56,921 bases of DNA from Bacteroidales bacterium (GTDB lineage: Bacteria > Bacteroidota > Bacteroidia > Bacteroidales > Marinilabiliaceae). Of the stretch, positions 17,490 to 30,399 are shown in pieces (position 1 is the stretch's first letter; each line of letters opens with the position of its first letter). The stretch is taken from positions 48,275 to 105,195 of the forward strand of contig SUWW01000015.1 in NCBI GenBank assembly GCA_015061285.1, in the 5' to 3' direction. Under the pieces are notes generated by a model. It made no database searches and had not been told where the DNA came from. It saw only the letters and a program-made list of their open reading frames with translations. Both the position numbers and the translations under genes were made by a program.

Positions 17490-19457
17490 ATGAAATTATA
17501 TAAATCAATATTTGCCGTCCTTTCGGCAGCGCTCACTTTGGGCAGCCTTACTTCGTGTGAAGACTACCTCGACAAAGAGCCTGACTCAGATGTGAATCCG
17601 GAGGAGGCATTCAAAAACTTTGAAAATTTCCAAGGCTTTGTTGAGCAGATGTACAACAGCATCCCTCACAAGACATGTTGCTATTGGAATACTACATTCA
17701 ACTGGGGTGAGGACGAAATCCTTACGCTCAACAACGCCGACTTCTACGTTACGTCGAAGATGGATGAAGGCGACTTCAAGGCATACTACACCTCTTGGGG
17801 TGGTAACCTCTGCTTCCTCTATGGTAACAACGATGATGTTAAATCAAAAGACCGTATGAAGCACCACATCTGGAACGACTCGTGGTACTGCATCCGTAAA
17901 GCTAACCTCGGTCTTGAAGCTTTGGAGCAAGGCCTTATGACCGATGCTACTGATGAGGAACGTGACTTCGTAAAAGGTCAACTTCTCTTCTTCCGTGGTT
18001 GGTGGTACGAGGAACTTATGGTTTGGTTTGGTGGTATGCCTTACTTCGACCGTGCTCTTGATGCATCAGAAACGTTCACCTTCCCACGCGAATCTTTTAC
18101 CGATTGTGCTAAGAAGGCTGCTGCCGACTTTGAGGCTGCTGCTAAGCTCCTCCCTAACGATTGGGATAAGTCGACCGTAGGTAAGCGTACACTCGGTGCA
18201 AACCAGCTCCGCATCACCAAGGCTACTGCTCTTGCATACGCAGGTAAGATTATGCTTTGGGCTGCAAGTCCGCTTAATAATGTAGGTGCAAAAGTAGGTG
18301 GTAAAGAGACCTATAACTACAACACCGAATATGCTAAGCAAGCTGCCGAATACCTTGGTCAGAGCCTTGCGCTCATAGAGAATGGCGAATCGCCTTACTC
18401 ACTCGCTGAATACTATCCAGCAGACGACTTCGACGCTCTCTACCATCACGACCGCAAGAAGACTACCAACTCTTGCTATTCGGACATTTTCTACACAGTT
18501 GGTCAGAACTTCAAGCAGCCAGGTACTGTTGAGGCTATGATGCGCGGTACACGATTCAATCAAGCTAACGATGCTCGTTGGGGCTTCGCTGTAAGCTGGG
18601 GCTCAAATGTGAACGGATTGTTCAATGGCGGTTTCTGCCAAGTGCCTACAGCCAACTATGTTAACTATGCATATGGTATGGCTAATGGCCTTCCACTCGA
18701 CGACCCGAACAGCGGTTTCGATCCAACTCACCCATTCAAAAATCGTGACCCACGTTTCTATCACGATATTGTATTCGATGGTGAACGTTTCATCGACCAA
18801 GATGCTACCGAAGATTTTGTCGATCAGCAGTATGCAACGTTGTACACTAAGGGTATTATGCGTGATGTAACAAATGCAAGCCGTACGGGTTATTTCTGCC
18901 AGAAACTTGTGCCACACACGGGCAACAGAGTCGATCGTGTAACCGACGACTGGGGTAAAGGTTTCAAGAGCTATTTGCCATATATGCGCGTAGCCGATGT
19001 ATACCTTATGTATGCCGAAGCTGGTGCTGCAGCAGGTGGCGCTTCGTATAAAGCGAACTCATTCTCTAAGAATGCCGTAGAGGCTATCAATACACTTCGC
19101 GACCGCGTAGGTGTGGGCCACGTCGACGCTGGTTACGCAGCTTCGCAGCAGAAGTTTATGGACGAAGTTCGTCGTGAGCGTGCTTGCGAACTTGCATTCG
19201 AAGGCTTCCGCTTCAACGACCTTCAGCGCTGGTTGCTACTCACCGAAAAACCATACACAACCAAAACTTCGCAAGAGTTTACTCGTGTATATGATGATGA
19301 GTGGTACAAGACCAATGATCCACGCGATGCCGAAGTGAAAGGCTGGCACGAAGAGACGCTCTTGACGCGTAATTTAGGAACAAAGCACTATTGGTTCCCA
19401 ATTCTCGAAAGCCAAGTCTACATATATGAAGACTTTGCTCAAAACCCAGGTTGGTAA
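17490..19457 (+). CDS. xusB: SusD-like surface glycan-binding lipoprotein XusB
   Basis: The 655-residue protein has a lipoprotein signal (cysteine after LTS in LGSLTSCEDYLD). It shows the helical TPR scaffold of SusD/RagB proteins, including GQLLFFRGWWYEELMVWFGGMPYF in the middle and the conserved C-terminal block RRERACELAFEGFRFNDLQRW. It forms the lid of the XusA pore and captures xylo-oligosaccharides at the cell surface. The coupling with xusA (10 nt apart) and the order in the cluster support xusB. Confidence 0.93.
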   Translation: MKLYKSIFAVLSAALTLGSLTSCEDYLDKEPDSDVNPEEAFKNFENFQGFVEQMYNSIPHKTCCYWNTTFNWGEDEILTLNNADFYVTSKMDEGDFKAYYTSWGGNLCFLYGNNDDVKSKDRMKHHIWNDSWYCIRKANLGLEALEQGLMTDATDEERDFVKGQLLFFRGWWYEELMVWFGGMPYFDRALDASETFTFPRESFTDCAKKAAADFEAAAKLLPNDWDKSTVGKRTLGANQLRITKATALAYAGKIMLWAASPLNNVGAKVGGKETYNYNTEYAKQAAEYLGQSLALIENGESPYSLAEYYPADDFDALYHHDRKKTTNSCYSDIFYTVGQNFKQPGTVEAMMRGTRFNQANDARWGFAVSWGSNVNGLFNGGFCQVPTANYVNYAYGMANGLPLDDPNSGFDPTHPFKNRDPRFYHDIVFDGERFIDQDATEDFVDQQYATLYTKGIMRDVTNASRTGYFCQKLVPHTGNRVDRVTDDWGKGFKSYLPYMRVADVYLMYAEAGAAAGGASYKANSFSKNAVEAINTLRDRVGVGHVDAGYAASQQKFMDEVRRERACELAFEGFRFNDLQRWLLLTEKPYTTKTSQEFTRVYDDEWYKTNDPRDAEVKGWHEETLLTRNLGTKHYWFPILESQVYIYEDFAQNPGW

Positions 19458-19476
19458 ATACAATTGATTGTAGAAT

Positions 19477-22320
19477 ATGAAAATTAGTAAGTATAAATAT
19501 CTTGCGGCAGCCTTGTGCACAGCCAATGTAGCTATTGCACAAGAAGAAGCAACCGTAGCCGCAACTCCCGACTCGGCAAAGCTCACTGAGCCCGCTAAAG
19601 TTATGTTGGCCTTCCGTGAGGTCAATGCTGATGAGGCTCTTGTGGGTGTGTCGACAATGAGTTACCGAGATGTTATTGAGAAAGACTATCTCACATATCC
19701 TCTCTCGGATCTAACCGCTTTCGTTCCTGGTGGTGCTTCTACTTGGGGCGGTTCATACTTGACTCTTATCGATGGTGTGCCTCGTGACCTCGATAACATC
19801 AAACCAGATGAGATTGAAACTGTTTCGTTCCTCAAAGGCGCTAATGCTGTTGCGCTCTATGGTAGCCACGCAGCTAAAGGTGTTTTGCTCATAACCACAA
19901 AACGTGGTGCTGAGGGCGACATCCGCATCAAGGCTCGTGCTAACACTGGCTGGTATGTCGATAAGGCTTATCCTAAATATCTTGGCTCTGCCGAATATAT
20001 GGTTCTCTATAACGAAGCTCGTGTAAACGATGGCTTGAACAAAGTAACAGATCCATACTATTCTGCTGAGGACATCTATCATTATGCATCGGGCGAGAAC
20101 CCATATCGCTATCCAAGTGTAGATTTCTACTCATCGGATTACATCAAGAAGGCATTTAACCGCACCGATGCTACTGCAGAAATTGATGGTGGTAACGACC
20201 GCGCTCGCTACTATACCAACATCAGCTTCTACAATGTAGGTACACGCTTCAAAGTGGGCGAAGCTAAGAAGAGCTACACCAACCGCTTCAGTGTGCGTGG
20301 TAATGTCGACCTCAACGTAAGTGACTATATTGCTGCTCGCGTAGATGCCAACATCACCTTCTACAACGAGCGTGGTTATAGCGGTGGTAACTACTGGGCG
20401 GCTGCTTCTACGTGGCGTCCTAACCGTATCGCTCCATTCATTCCATTGAGCTATGTAAATGCTAATGCTATCGATGCTCAGAAACAGTTGGCTGCATCAA
20501 GCAATATCATCGATGGTAAGTTCCTTGGTGGTACTACAACCGATGCTACCAACGTGTTTGCCGATATGTATTGCTCGGGTAGCTCAAAGAAGACTACGCG
20601 TCAGTTCCAGTTCGAGACTGGCCTCGATGTAGACCTCTCGCCACTCACCGAGGGCTTGTCGTTCCACACGCAGTTTGGTATGGACTTCAAGAATGCCTAC
20701 ACGCAGTCGTACTCCAATACGTATAGAACCTTCACTCCAACTTGGTCGAACCTCAACGGCAAAGATGAGATTATTGCCGTTGATGGTACTGCAACCGTAG
20801 ACTTGCATACAGGTTCGCAAAACATTGGCAATTCTTCGAGCCAGCAGACCTACTCACTCGATGCGCGTTTCAACTACGACCGCACTTTCGACGAACACTC
20901 TATTGGTGCTATCGCAGTGCTTCGTGGTTTCCAATATCGCAAGACGGGTAGCTATCACTCAGAGAGCGATGCAAGTGTAGGCTTCAACGTCCACTACGAC
21001 TTCGCTAAGCGCTACTTCCTCGATTTTACTGGTACCGTAGCTCACACAGCTAAACTTGCTGAGGGTCATCGCAACGCATTCTCGCCAAGCGTAACTCTTG
21101 GTTGGAATATTGCTAAAGAGAGCTTCTTCGAAGGTTCGGCACTCAACGACCTTATGTTTAGCGTAAGTGCAAGCAACGTTGCTAACGACGTTGATATTGA
21201 TAGCTATACTAAATACCTCGGTTCATTCTCACAAACAGGTATATGGTGGGCATGGACCGACCAAAGCCAACAGTCGACTGTATCGAAGCGTGGTTCTAAC
21301 GAAGACCTCGACTTCATCCGCAACAAAGAGTTCTCTCTTGGCTTGCGTGGTGGCTTGCTCGACAATACATACACCTTCACCGTTTCGGCTTACCTCAACA
21401 AGCAAACTGGCAAGATTATTTCTGCTGAATATCAAATGCCTGAGTATATGCGTGTTCAGTATGGCGATCCTGCTAAAGATGAAATTTCATCGTTCATCAC
21501 CAGTATCAACTACGAAGACGACTTGCGCAAAGGCATGGAGTTCTCTCTTGGCTACAACAAGAAGATTGGCGAGGTAGACTTTAGCGCATTCGCTACTGGT
21601 CGTCTCTACACCACTGAAGCTACCAAGCGCGACGATACGCGATACAAAGACGCATATCAGAAACGCGAAGGCAAGTTCATCGACGGTGTTTGGGGTTATG
21701 AGTGCCTCGGCTTCTTCAAGGATCAAGCTGACATCGACAAATCTGCCGACCAAAGCAGCTTTGGTCAAGAAATCAAACCAGGCGACCTCAAGTATAAGGA
21801 CCAAAACGGCGATGGCAGAATTGATAATAAAGACGAAGTGGAACTCGGTCGCGAAAGCAACCCATTCGAATATGGTTTGGGCTTGACTGCTAAGTACAGC
21901 GGTTTCACGCTCTTCGTTGCTTGCGATGGCGCAGTTGGTGGTACTGTTGTGAAGAAAAATAAACTCTACTGGATGTCGGGCGATGACAAATACTCTGTTG
22001 AGGCTCGCAACCGTTGGACTAAGGAGAATGCCAACTCGGCTACTCTGCCACGTTTGACTACCACTGCTGCTCAGAACAACCGTCAGACTTCTGACTTCTG
22101 GACCTACAAAACGAACATCTTCGATATTTCGAAAGTTCAGCTCACCTACGATCTTCCTTCGTCAATCTTCGAGGGTATGAAGGTGTTGAGCGCTGCTCAG
22201 GTTTATGTTAGCGGTTCTGACTTGGTTCGCTTCTCTAAAGAGCGCGAGTATGAAGAGACTAACGTAGGTTCTGCACCTCAAACACGTTTCTACAATCTTG
22301 GTGTAAAGGTTACATTCTAA
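19477..22320 (+). CDS. xusC: Second SusC-like TonB-dependent transporter XusC, without N-terminal extension
   Basis: The 947-residue protein has a signal peptide and goes almost directly into a shortened plug (SYLTLIDGVPRDLDNIKP, VSFLKGANAVALYG) and then the barrel. Unlike XusA it lacks the CarboxypepD-like domain, and no clear TonB box is visible. It follows xusB by 19 nt and precedes another SusD by 14 nt. The tandem SusC/SusD arrangement is the hallmark of the xus core, where xusC is the second transporter. The missing N-terminal part may mean a different way of engaging TonB. Confidence 0.9.
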   Translation: MKISKYKYLAAALCTANVAIAQEEATVAATPDSAKLTEPAKVMLAFREVNADEALVGVSTMSYRDVIEKDYLTYPLSDLTAFVPGGASTWGGSYLTLIDGVPRDLDNIKPDEIETVSFLKGANAVALYGSHAAKGVLLITTKRGAEGDIRIKARANTGWYVDKAYPKYLGSAEYMVLYNEARVNDGLNKVTDPYYSAEDIYHYASGENPYRYPSVDFYSSDYIKKAFNRTDATAEIDGGNDRARYYTNISFYNVGTRFKVGEAKKSYTNRFSVRGNVDLNVSDYIAARVDANITFYNERGYSGGNYWAAASTWRPNRIAPFIPLSYVNANAIDAQKQLAASSNIIDGKFLGGTTTDATNVFADMYCSGSSKKTTRQFQFETGLDVDLSPLTEGLSFHTQFGMDFKNAYTQSYSNTYRTFTPTWSNLNGKDEIIAVDGTATVDLHTGSQNIGNSSSQQTYSLDARFNYDRTFDEHSIGAIAVLRGFQYRKTGSYHSESDASVGFNVHYDFAKRYFLDFTGTVAHTAKLAEGHRNAFSPSVTLGWNIAKESFFEGSALNDLMFSVSASNVANDVDIDSYTKYLGSFSQTGIWWAWTDQSQQSTVSKRGSNEDLDFIRNKEFSLGLRGGLLDNTYTFTVSAYLNKQTGKIISAEYQMPEYMRVQYGDPAKDEISSFITSINYEDDLRKGMEFSLGYNKKIGEVDFSAFATGRLYTTEATKRDDTRYKDAYQKREGKFIDGVWGYECLGFFKDQADIDKSADQSSFGQEIKPGDLKYKDQNGDGRIDNKDEVELGRESNPFEYGLGLTAKYSGFTLFVACDGAVGGTVVKKNKLYWMSGDDKYSVEARNRWTKENANSATLPRLTTTAAQNNRQTSDFWTYKTNIFDISKVQLTYDLPSSIFEGMKVLSAAQVYVSGSDLVRFSKEREYEETNVGSAPQTRFYNLGVKVTF

Positions 22321-22334
22321 TAAACTGAGAATAA

Positions 22335-24104
22335 ATGAAAAGTAAATATTTCTTACCGGCCCTAATGTTAATCCCTGCATTGGCTTCGTGCGACGACGTG
22401 CTTGAGCCTGCAGCAGAGAACGCAATGGACGTTACGGCCATGTATTCAAACCCAGCTATGGCAATGGGTATGCTTGGTAATGCCTACAGCTTCTTGCCAT
22501 ACGATGGAACGCCCCAAACCGACCTCGCTACCGACGATGCTGTCAGCAACGATCCTGACAATGGCTATCGCAAAATAGCTGCAGGCGCTTGGGCTGCCGA
22601 CAATAACCCAACTTCGCGTTGGCAACGTTGCTACCACGCTATTCAGTATATCAACCTCTTGCTCGAGAATACTGATAATGTAGAATATGCTGCTTCGTCG
22701 GCACTTCGCACCATGCACAACGACGTTGTTAAGGGTCAGTGCTACGCTATGCGTGGTATGTTCCACTACTATCTCTTGCAGGTTCATGCAGGTTATGTAG
22801 GTGGTACTCTTATGGGTATCCCATATCATCTCTCTTCCGAAGATGCTACCTCGAATTTCAATCAGCCACGTAATACATACAAAGAGACTCTCGACCTCAT
22901 CGAAGCCGACTTTGCAAAGGCTCTTGATCTTTTGCCCGACCACTTCGGTAACATCGACAATGCAAATCAAATACCTGCTAAGTACAAAGCTATCGGTGCT
23001 ACCCAAAGCGAATACAACCGTGCTTTTGGCGACAACCACAAAGGCAAAGTTGACGGCATCATTGTGAAAACAATCAAAGCTCAACTTTTGCTTATGTCGG
23101 CAAGCCCTGCTTACGATGCATCGGGTGCCACCTACGCCGAGGCTGCTAAAGCCTTTGCTACGGTACTCGAAACAGAACTTGGTGGCATTGCTGGTCTCGA
23201 TCCAACAGGTCACACTTGGTTTGCTAACACTGCGCAAATAGACAAACTCGCCAGCAACGAAAATCCTGCCGAAGTACTTTGGCGTAGTGGCAACAGCGAC
23301 AATAGCACAGGCATTGAGGAAGACAACTTCCCTCCCTCAATCTATGGTAAAGGTCGCACCAACCCTACCCAAAACCTCGTTGACGCATTCCCAATGGCTA
23401 ACGGTTATCCTATCACCGCTGCCGCTTCGGGCTACGATGCAAGCAAACCATACGAAGGCCGCGACCCACGTTTCTATGCTGCTATTATCTACAATGGCGC
23501 TGCACAAGGCGTGAATGGCACTGCTATCGATGTTACTACCACATCGAGCACCATCGATGGTATCAACAAAGAGAACAAACTCTCTACGCGTACTGGCTAC
23601 TACATGAAGAAACTCACCCGCGCCGACGTTAACATCGACCCTAACTCTAAAACTGGTAAGCGTCACTATACGCCACGTATCCGCTTCACCGAGCTCTTCC
23701 TTGGCTATGCTGAGGCTGCCAACGAGGCTTACGGCCCTACCGGCGAAGGCGATATGGGTTCTGCTTATGACGTTATCAAGGCTATCCGCCATCGTGCTCT
23801 TGGCATCGACGACGATCCTTACCTCGAGAGCATCAAGAACGATAAAGATGCTATGCGTCAGCTCATCCGCAACGAACGCCGCCTCGAATTCTGCTTCGAG
23901 AATAAGCGTTTCTGGGATCTCCGCCGCTGGAAAGTTGATTTGAGCGAACTCAACGCTACTGCCAAGGGTGTGAAGATTACGGGCGATACTTATGAATATA
24001 TCGACGTAGATACTCGTAACTACAAAGATTATATGTATTACGGTCCTATTCCTTACGGCGAAATACAGAAGTTCAACGCTCTGCAGCAAAATCAGGGCTG
24101 GTAA
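22335..24104 (+). CDS. xusD: Second SusD-like glycan-binding lipoprotein XusD
   Basis: The 589-residue lipoprotein (cysteine after LAS) has SusD features: GQCYAMRGMFHYYLLQVHAG in the helical core and the C-terminal block IRNERRLEFCFENKRFWDLRRW. It is the lid partner of XusC, 14 nt upstream. It should widen or tune the range of xylan fragments taken up. The next gene (xusE) begins 37 nt downstream in the same transcript. Confidence 0.92.
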   Translation: MKSKYFLPALMLIPALASCDDVLEPAAENAMDVTAMYSNPAMAMGMLGNAYSFLPYDGTPQTDLATDDAVSNDPDNGYRKIAAGAWAADNNPTSRWQRCYHAIQYINLLLENTDNVEYAASSALRTMHNDVVKGQCYAMRGMFHYYLLQVHAGYVGGTLMGIPYHLSSEDATSNFNQPRNTYKETLDLIEADFAKALDLLPDHFGNIDNANQIPAKYKAIGATQSEYNRAFGDNHKGKVDGIIVKTIKAQLLLMSASPAYDASGATYAEAAKAFATVLETELGGIAGLDPTGHTWFANTAQIDKLASNENPAEVLWRSGNSDNSTGIEEDNFPPSIYGKGRTNPTQNLVDAFPMANGYPITAAASGYDASKPYEGRDPRFYAAIIYNGAAQGVNGTAIDVTTTSSTIDGINKENKLSTRTGYYMKKLTRADVNIDPNSKTGKRHYTPRIRFTELFLGYAEAANEAYGPTGEGDMGSAYDVIKAIRHRALGIDDDPYLESIKNDKDAMRQLIRNERRLEFCFENKRFWDLRRWKVDLSELNATAKGVKITGDTYEYIDVDTRNYKDYMYYGPIPYGEIQKFNALQQNQGW

Positions 24105-24141
24105 TTGATGTAAAATCGAATATTTGGAAAATAGAATTAAT

Positions 24142-25212
24142 ATGAAATTCAATGGTAAAATAGCGGCTCTTGCCGCACTGTCGATGTCTTTCATGGCTTG
24201 CGAAAACCAAGACAACGACTTCCCCGATTATCAGGATGGTATTTCGGTATATTTCCCATATCAGACGCCAGTTCGTACGCTCGTGCTTGGCACCGATGAG
24301 GGCGATACATCAAGAGATAAGGCTCACAAATGCCTAATCTCTGCTACTATGGGTGGCGCATACAGCGGTCGCGACATCTTGGTTGATTATGTAGTTGATA
24401 CTACGCTTGTCGAGAATGTAACGAAAGCTGATGGCGGAGCTATAAAAGTTATGCCAAAAAATTATTACACGCTTTCCGACGATGTCTTTCGCTTCAATGG
24501 TAATCTTACTGGTGCTATCGAGGTGGAACTCACTAATGCATTCTTTGCCGACCCTGAATCGGTGAATGAGACCTACGTGATTCCTATCGTTATGAGAAAT
24601 CAATTAGGTGCCGACCGCATTCTCTCTGGTAAGTACGATACCGAATTGCTTCAACATGCTCCTGCTCGCACCGATGCAGATAGTTGGATTGAAGTGCCTC
24701 AAGACTACGTACTCTATTGTGTGAACTACAAGTGTAAGTATGATGCTTACTTCTCACGCACGGGTAAGTATGGCCTCAACGGCGGTGAAATGGTGCAAAT
24801 CCCTAATCCAAGCTCAGCTAAATGGAATGGTGGTTTCGATGAGTTTGTTGATGGCGAAGATTGTAACACCGTTACTAAATCGCTCAATAGCGTTACTTAC
24901 GCAGTAAATCGCACGTTGACGAGCAATACTGACACCGTTACCATTGCTGCTAACTTGTTGCTCACATTCGACGAAAGCGAAGAATGTACTATAACCTCGC
25001 TCACCGATAATGTTAAGGTGACTGGTTTGGGTAAATACACCTTGAATGGCGCTAAGAAGGCTAATAACAATAAGGATCGCGATTTGATAGAACTCTACTA
25101 TACTCTTACTGATGAGAATGGTCAGTCTATCGATTGCCAAGAGCGCCTCATATGGAAGCGTAGCGGTGTGTTACCTATCAATGAGTTTGCTATAAAGTAT
25201 ACGGCAGAATAG
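24142..25212 (+). CDS. xusE: DUF1735-type surface lipoprotein XusE
   Basis: The start at 24142 gives a lipoprotein signal (cysteine after SFMA in MSFMACENQ). The mature 356-residue protein has an N-terminal beta domain of the DUF1735 (BT_3987-like) type, with an ISVYFPYQTPVRTLVLG start and a YVIPIVM strand. A second beta domain, roughly residues 195-356, is of the DUF5627-like kind. Proteins at this position are surface glycan-binding proteins comparable to SusE. Position between xusD and the GH10 gene matches xusE. Which xylan features it binds cannot be told. Confidence 0.85.
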   Translation: MKFNGKIAALAALSMSFMACENQDNDFPDYQDGISVYFPYQTPVRTLVLGTDEGDTSRDKAHKCLISATMGGAYSGRDILVDYVVDTTLVENVTKADGGAIKVMPKNYYTLSDDVFRFNGNLTGAIEVELTNAFFADPESVNETYVIPIVMRNQLGADRILSGKYDTELLQHAPARTDADSWIEVPQDYVLYCVNYKCKYDAYFSRTGKYGLNGGEMVQIPNPSSAKWNGGFDEFVDGEDCNTVTKSLNSVTYAVNRTLTSNTDTVTIAANLLLTFDESEECTITSLTDNVKVTGLGKYTLNGAKKANNNKDRDLIELYYTLTDENGQSIDCQERLIWKRSGVLPINEFAIKYTAE

Positions 25213-25220
25213 TAAATAAT

Positions 25221-25346
25221 TACGAGTTATGAATTACGAGTTACGAGTATGGAACACAGATAATATGGCAGATAAAGAATTCGTTCAATCTGTGTCATCT
25301 GTGTGCTACAACAGCAAAACTTGTAATTCGGAATTCATAACTCATA
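25221..25346. mobile_element. MITE-like element with 24-bp terminal inverted repeats
   Basis: 25221-25244 and 25323-25346 are inverted copies matching at 21 of 24 positions (core gagttatgaatt). Inside them a second inverted pair (cacagat and atctgtg) is nested. The 126-bp unit carries no gene and sits 12 nt before the start of xyn10C. Related fragments occur at 27.75-27.92, 30.4-30.6 and 47.15 kb. No target-site duplication was established. Confidence 0.5.
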
Positions 25347-25358
25347 ACTAAAAAAGGT

Positions 25359-27677
25359 ATGAAACATAAAATCTATATGGCAACATTGGCGCTTGGTGCT
25401 CTTGCATCATCGTGTGCCGATGAATTCGACCAAGCCTATAGCGTAGCTAAGCCTAAGTCGCTCGAAGACTACGCCTATTTGGCCGATTATAAGCCGCTTC
25501 GCGACTACGTCACCAATCCAAACTTCAAGCTTGGCGGTGCGCTCGAAGCTGGCGACTTCAACAGTGATGGTGCTATGCATCAAATAGCTGCAACGAACTT
25601 CAACGAGATTGTGGCTGGCAATGCTATGAAGATGTCTTCGTGCGTCGACGATAAGGGAAACATGAACTTTACCACTGTTAGCGATTTTGTCAATAAGGCC
25701 GAAGTTGCAGGTGTGAGTGTCTTTGGTCACACCCTCGCTTGGCATGCTCAGCAGCCTAAGAAATGGCTCGAAGAGGTCGTTTTGGCCGACAAACCTGTAG
25801 AAGCTGTAGCTAGCGATAACCCTTGTATCATCTTCACTTGTGCTGGTGGAGTCAACGCTTGGGATCAGCAAGGTATCTACGATTTGCCTACTCCTATGGA
25901 GAAAGGCAAAACCTATGTGGTTAAGGCAAAAGTTAAGACCGACGATGGCGCAAAATGTGCTTTGTGGCCTATTTGGAATGCCAGCGACAATAAGAACGAA
26001 TGGGGTGGAAGTAACGATGTTCAGTATTTAGGTGATCCAGCTACCACAAAGTCGTTCTCTGAACTCACATGGGAGTTTGAGGCTTCGTTCCCACACGATC
26101 GTCTTCAATTTGTATTCGGTCTTGCCAAAGGCGATGTTTGCATCGATGATGTATCGTGCAAAGAGAAAGGCTCTGACGTAGAGATGATTGTGAATGGTTC
26201 ATTCGATGAGCCAAGCACCGAAGGTTGGAGCGTTAATTGGAATGGTCCTTCTATGAAGCGAGATATTCCAACTGTTCCTGCCGAGGTCTCTACTTGGAAT
26301 AATATTCTCAATAATAGCGACTGCGAAGGCACAGATGGTAGCGCATTTTATGTAAAGAACGCTGGCGAAAGTAATGGCGTTGCTGCTACTACGTTTGTCG
26401 ATGGTGGTAACCCTGGCAAGTGCGTCTCTGTAACATCTGCAACTCGTAACGCTACTGGCGAGAAAGATGAGAATGGTAATGATGTATACGAAGGTCAAGA
26501 TTGGGACGCTCAGTTCTGGATCGTATTCCCTGAGTCATATCCAGAAGGCACTACTATCAAGATTAAATTCGACTACAAAGCAAGCCAAACTTCTGTAGCT
26601 AGTACCCAAGCTCATGGTGCTCCAGGTGCTTATCACCATTGGTCATTCATTGGTGATGTAAACTTCACCACCGAATGGAAGACATACGAAAAAACTGTAA
26701 CTATCGATAGTGAACAAGGTAAAGATGGTGGTTGCCAATCTTGCGCATTCAACCTCTCTGTTACTAAGACTGCTACTACGTACTATTTTGATAATATAGA
26801 AGTTCTCCGCGAGCAGAAGAACGAAAGCAGTGGCATCCCTCAAACAGCCGAAGAGAAAAAAGACACCCTCACTTGGGCTCTCGACCGCTGGATTGGTGGT
26901 ATGATGAAAGCTTGCAAAGGCAAGGTTAAGGCTTGGGACGTTGTCAACGAGGCTGTCAGCGGTGCCGACAAAGACGGCGATGGCTTCTACGATTTGCAAC
27001 ATGGTTCTGAGGGTAACACTACCGACTTCTTCTGGCAAGATTACCTCGGCGACATCGACTATGTACGCACTGCGGTAGCTTCGGCTCGTAAGCACTTCGC
27101 TGCTAATGGTGGCAATGCCGCCGACCTCAAGCTCTTCATCAACGACTATAGCCTTGAGTCTACTTGGGATTATGCTACTAATAGTTGGTCAGACAATAAG
27201 AAACTCAAGAGCCTCATCAACTGGATAGCTAAGTGGGAAGCCGATGGCACTACCAAGATTGATGGTATAGGCACTCAGATGCATGTCACTTATAGTGCAA
27301 ATGCAGAAACGCAAGCAAAACAAGAGGAGGGCGTTGTAAAGATGCTTGAACTCATGGCTGCTACAGGTAAGTTGGTTCGCATCTCTGAACTCGATATGGG
27401 CTATAATGATGCCAATGGTATTGCTCTCGAAACAAGTGAACTTACCGAGGAACAACACAAGCAGATGGCTGCATACTATAGCTTCATAGTACGTAAGTAC
27501 TTAGAGATTGTGCCTGCAGCTCAGCAGTATGGCATCACTCAATGGTGTCTTACCGACAGCCCTGCAACTTCTGCTTGGCGTCCTAATGCACCTACTGGTC
27601 TTTGGGATCTCAACTACGACCGCAAGCATACCTATGCAGGTTTTGCAGAGGGCTTGCAAGGCAAAGAGTATAAATAA
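25359..27677 (+). CDS. xyn10C: GH10 endo-beta-1,4-xylanase with inserted CBM4-like modules, Xyn10C
   Basis: The 772-residue lipoprotein (cysteine after ASS) is a GH10 enzyme whose barrel is split. The first part (about 45-140, with VFGHTLAWHAQQPKKW) is followed by two beta-sandwich modules of the CBM4 type (about 145-300 and 305-490). The barrel then resumes (about 500-765). The acid/base is E531 in WDVVNEAV and the nucleophile is E677 in RISELDMGY. It cuts the xylan backbone at the cell surface, feeding XusA-D. Tandem CBMs inserted in GH10 are typical of Xyn10C-type xylanases in Bacteroidota xylan loci. A MITE-like repeat lies directly upstream, and a strong terminator ends the transcript. 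Confidence 0.94.
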   Translation: MKHKIYMATLALGALASSCADEFDQAYSVAKPKSLEDYAYLADYKPLRDYVTNPNFKLGGALEAGDFNSDGAMHQIAATNFNEIVAGNAMKMSSCVDDKGNMNFTTVSDFVNKAEVAGVSVFGHTLAWHAQQPKKWLEEVVLADKPVEAVASDNPCIIFTCAGGVNAWDQQGIYDLPTPMEKGKTYVVKAKVKTDDGAKCALWPIWNASDNKNEWGGSNDVQYLGDPATTKSFSELTWEFEASFPHDRLQFVFGLAKGDVCIDDVSCKEKGSDVEMIVNGSFDEPSTEGWSVNWNGPSMKRDIPTVPAEVSTWNNILNNSDCEGTDGSAFYVKNAGESNGVAATTFVDGGNPGKCVSVTSATRNATGEKDENGNDVYEGQDWDAQFWIVFPESYPEGTTIKIKFDYKASQTSVASTQAHGAPGAYHHWSFIGDVNFTTEWKTYEKTVTIDSEQGKDGGCQSCAFNLSVTKTATTYYFDNIEVLREQKNESSGIPQTAEEKKDTLTWALDRWIGGMMKACKGKVKAWDVVNEAVSGADKDGDGFYDLQHGSEGNTTDFFWQDYLGDIDYVRTAVASARKHFAANGGNAADLKLFINDYSLESTWDYATNSWSDNKKLKSLINWIAKWEADGTTKIDGIGTQMHVTYSANAETQAKQEEGVVKMLELMAATGKLVRISELDMGYNDANGIALETSELTEEQHKQMAAYYSFIVRKYLEIVPAAQQYGITQWCLTDSPATSAWRPNAPTGLWDLNYDRKHTYAGFAEGLQGKEYK

Positions 27678-27703
27678 TTTCATAGAGTTATCTTATAGGA
27701 TGG

Positions 27704-27747
27704 GCGCTGCGAAGGCTGCGATAGTTACTTCGCAGCGCTCTTTTTTT
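27704..27747 (+). terminator. Strong rho-independent terminator after xyn10C
   Basis: A perfect 11-bp stem (27704-27714 gcgctgcgaag with 27728-27738 cttcgcagcgc) encloses a 13-nt loop. It is followed by a T-rich tail (27739-27747). It ends the xus transcript 27 nt after the xyn10C stop. Confidence 0.9.

Positions 27748-30399
<2,652 letters not shown>

Noticed and set aside
23337-24215. 292-codon minus-strand frame
   Set aside because: Antisense to xusD and the start of xusE, both clearly real.
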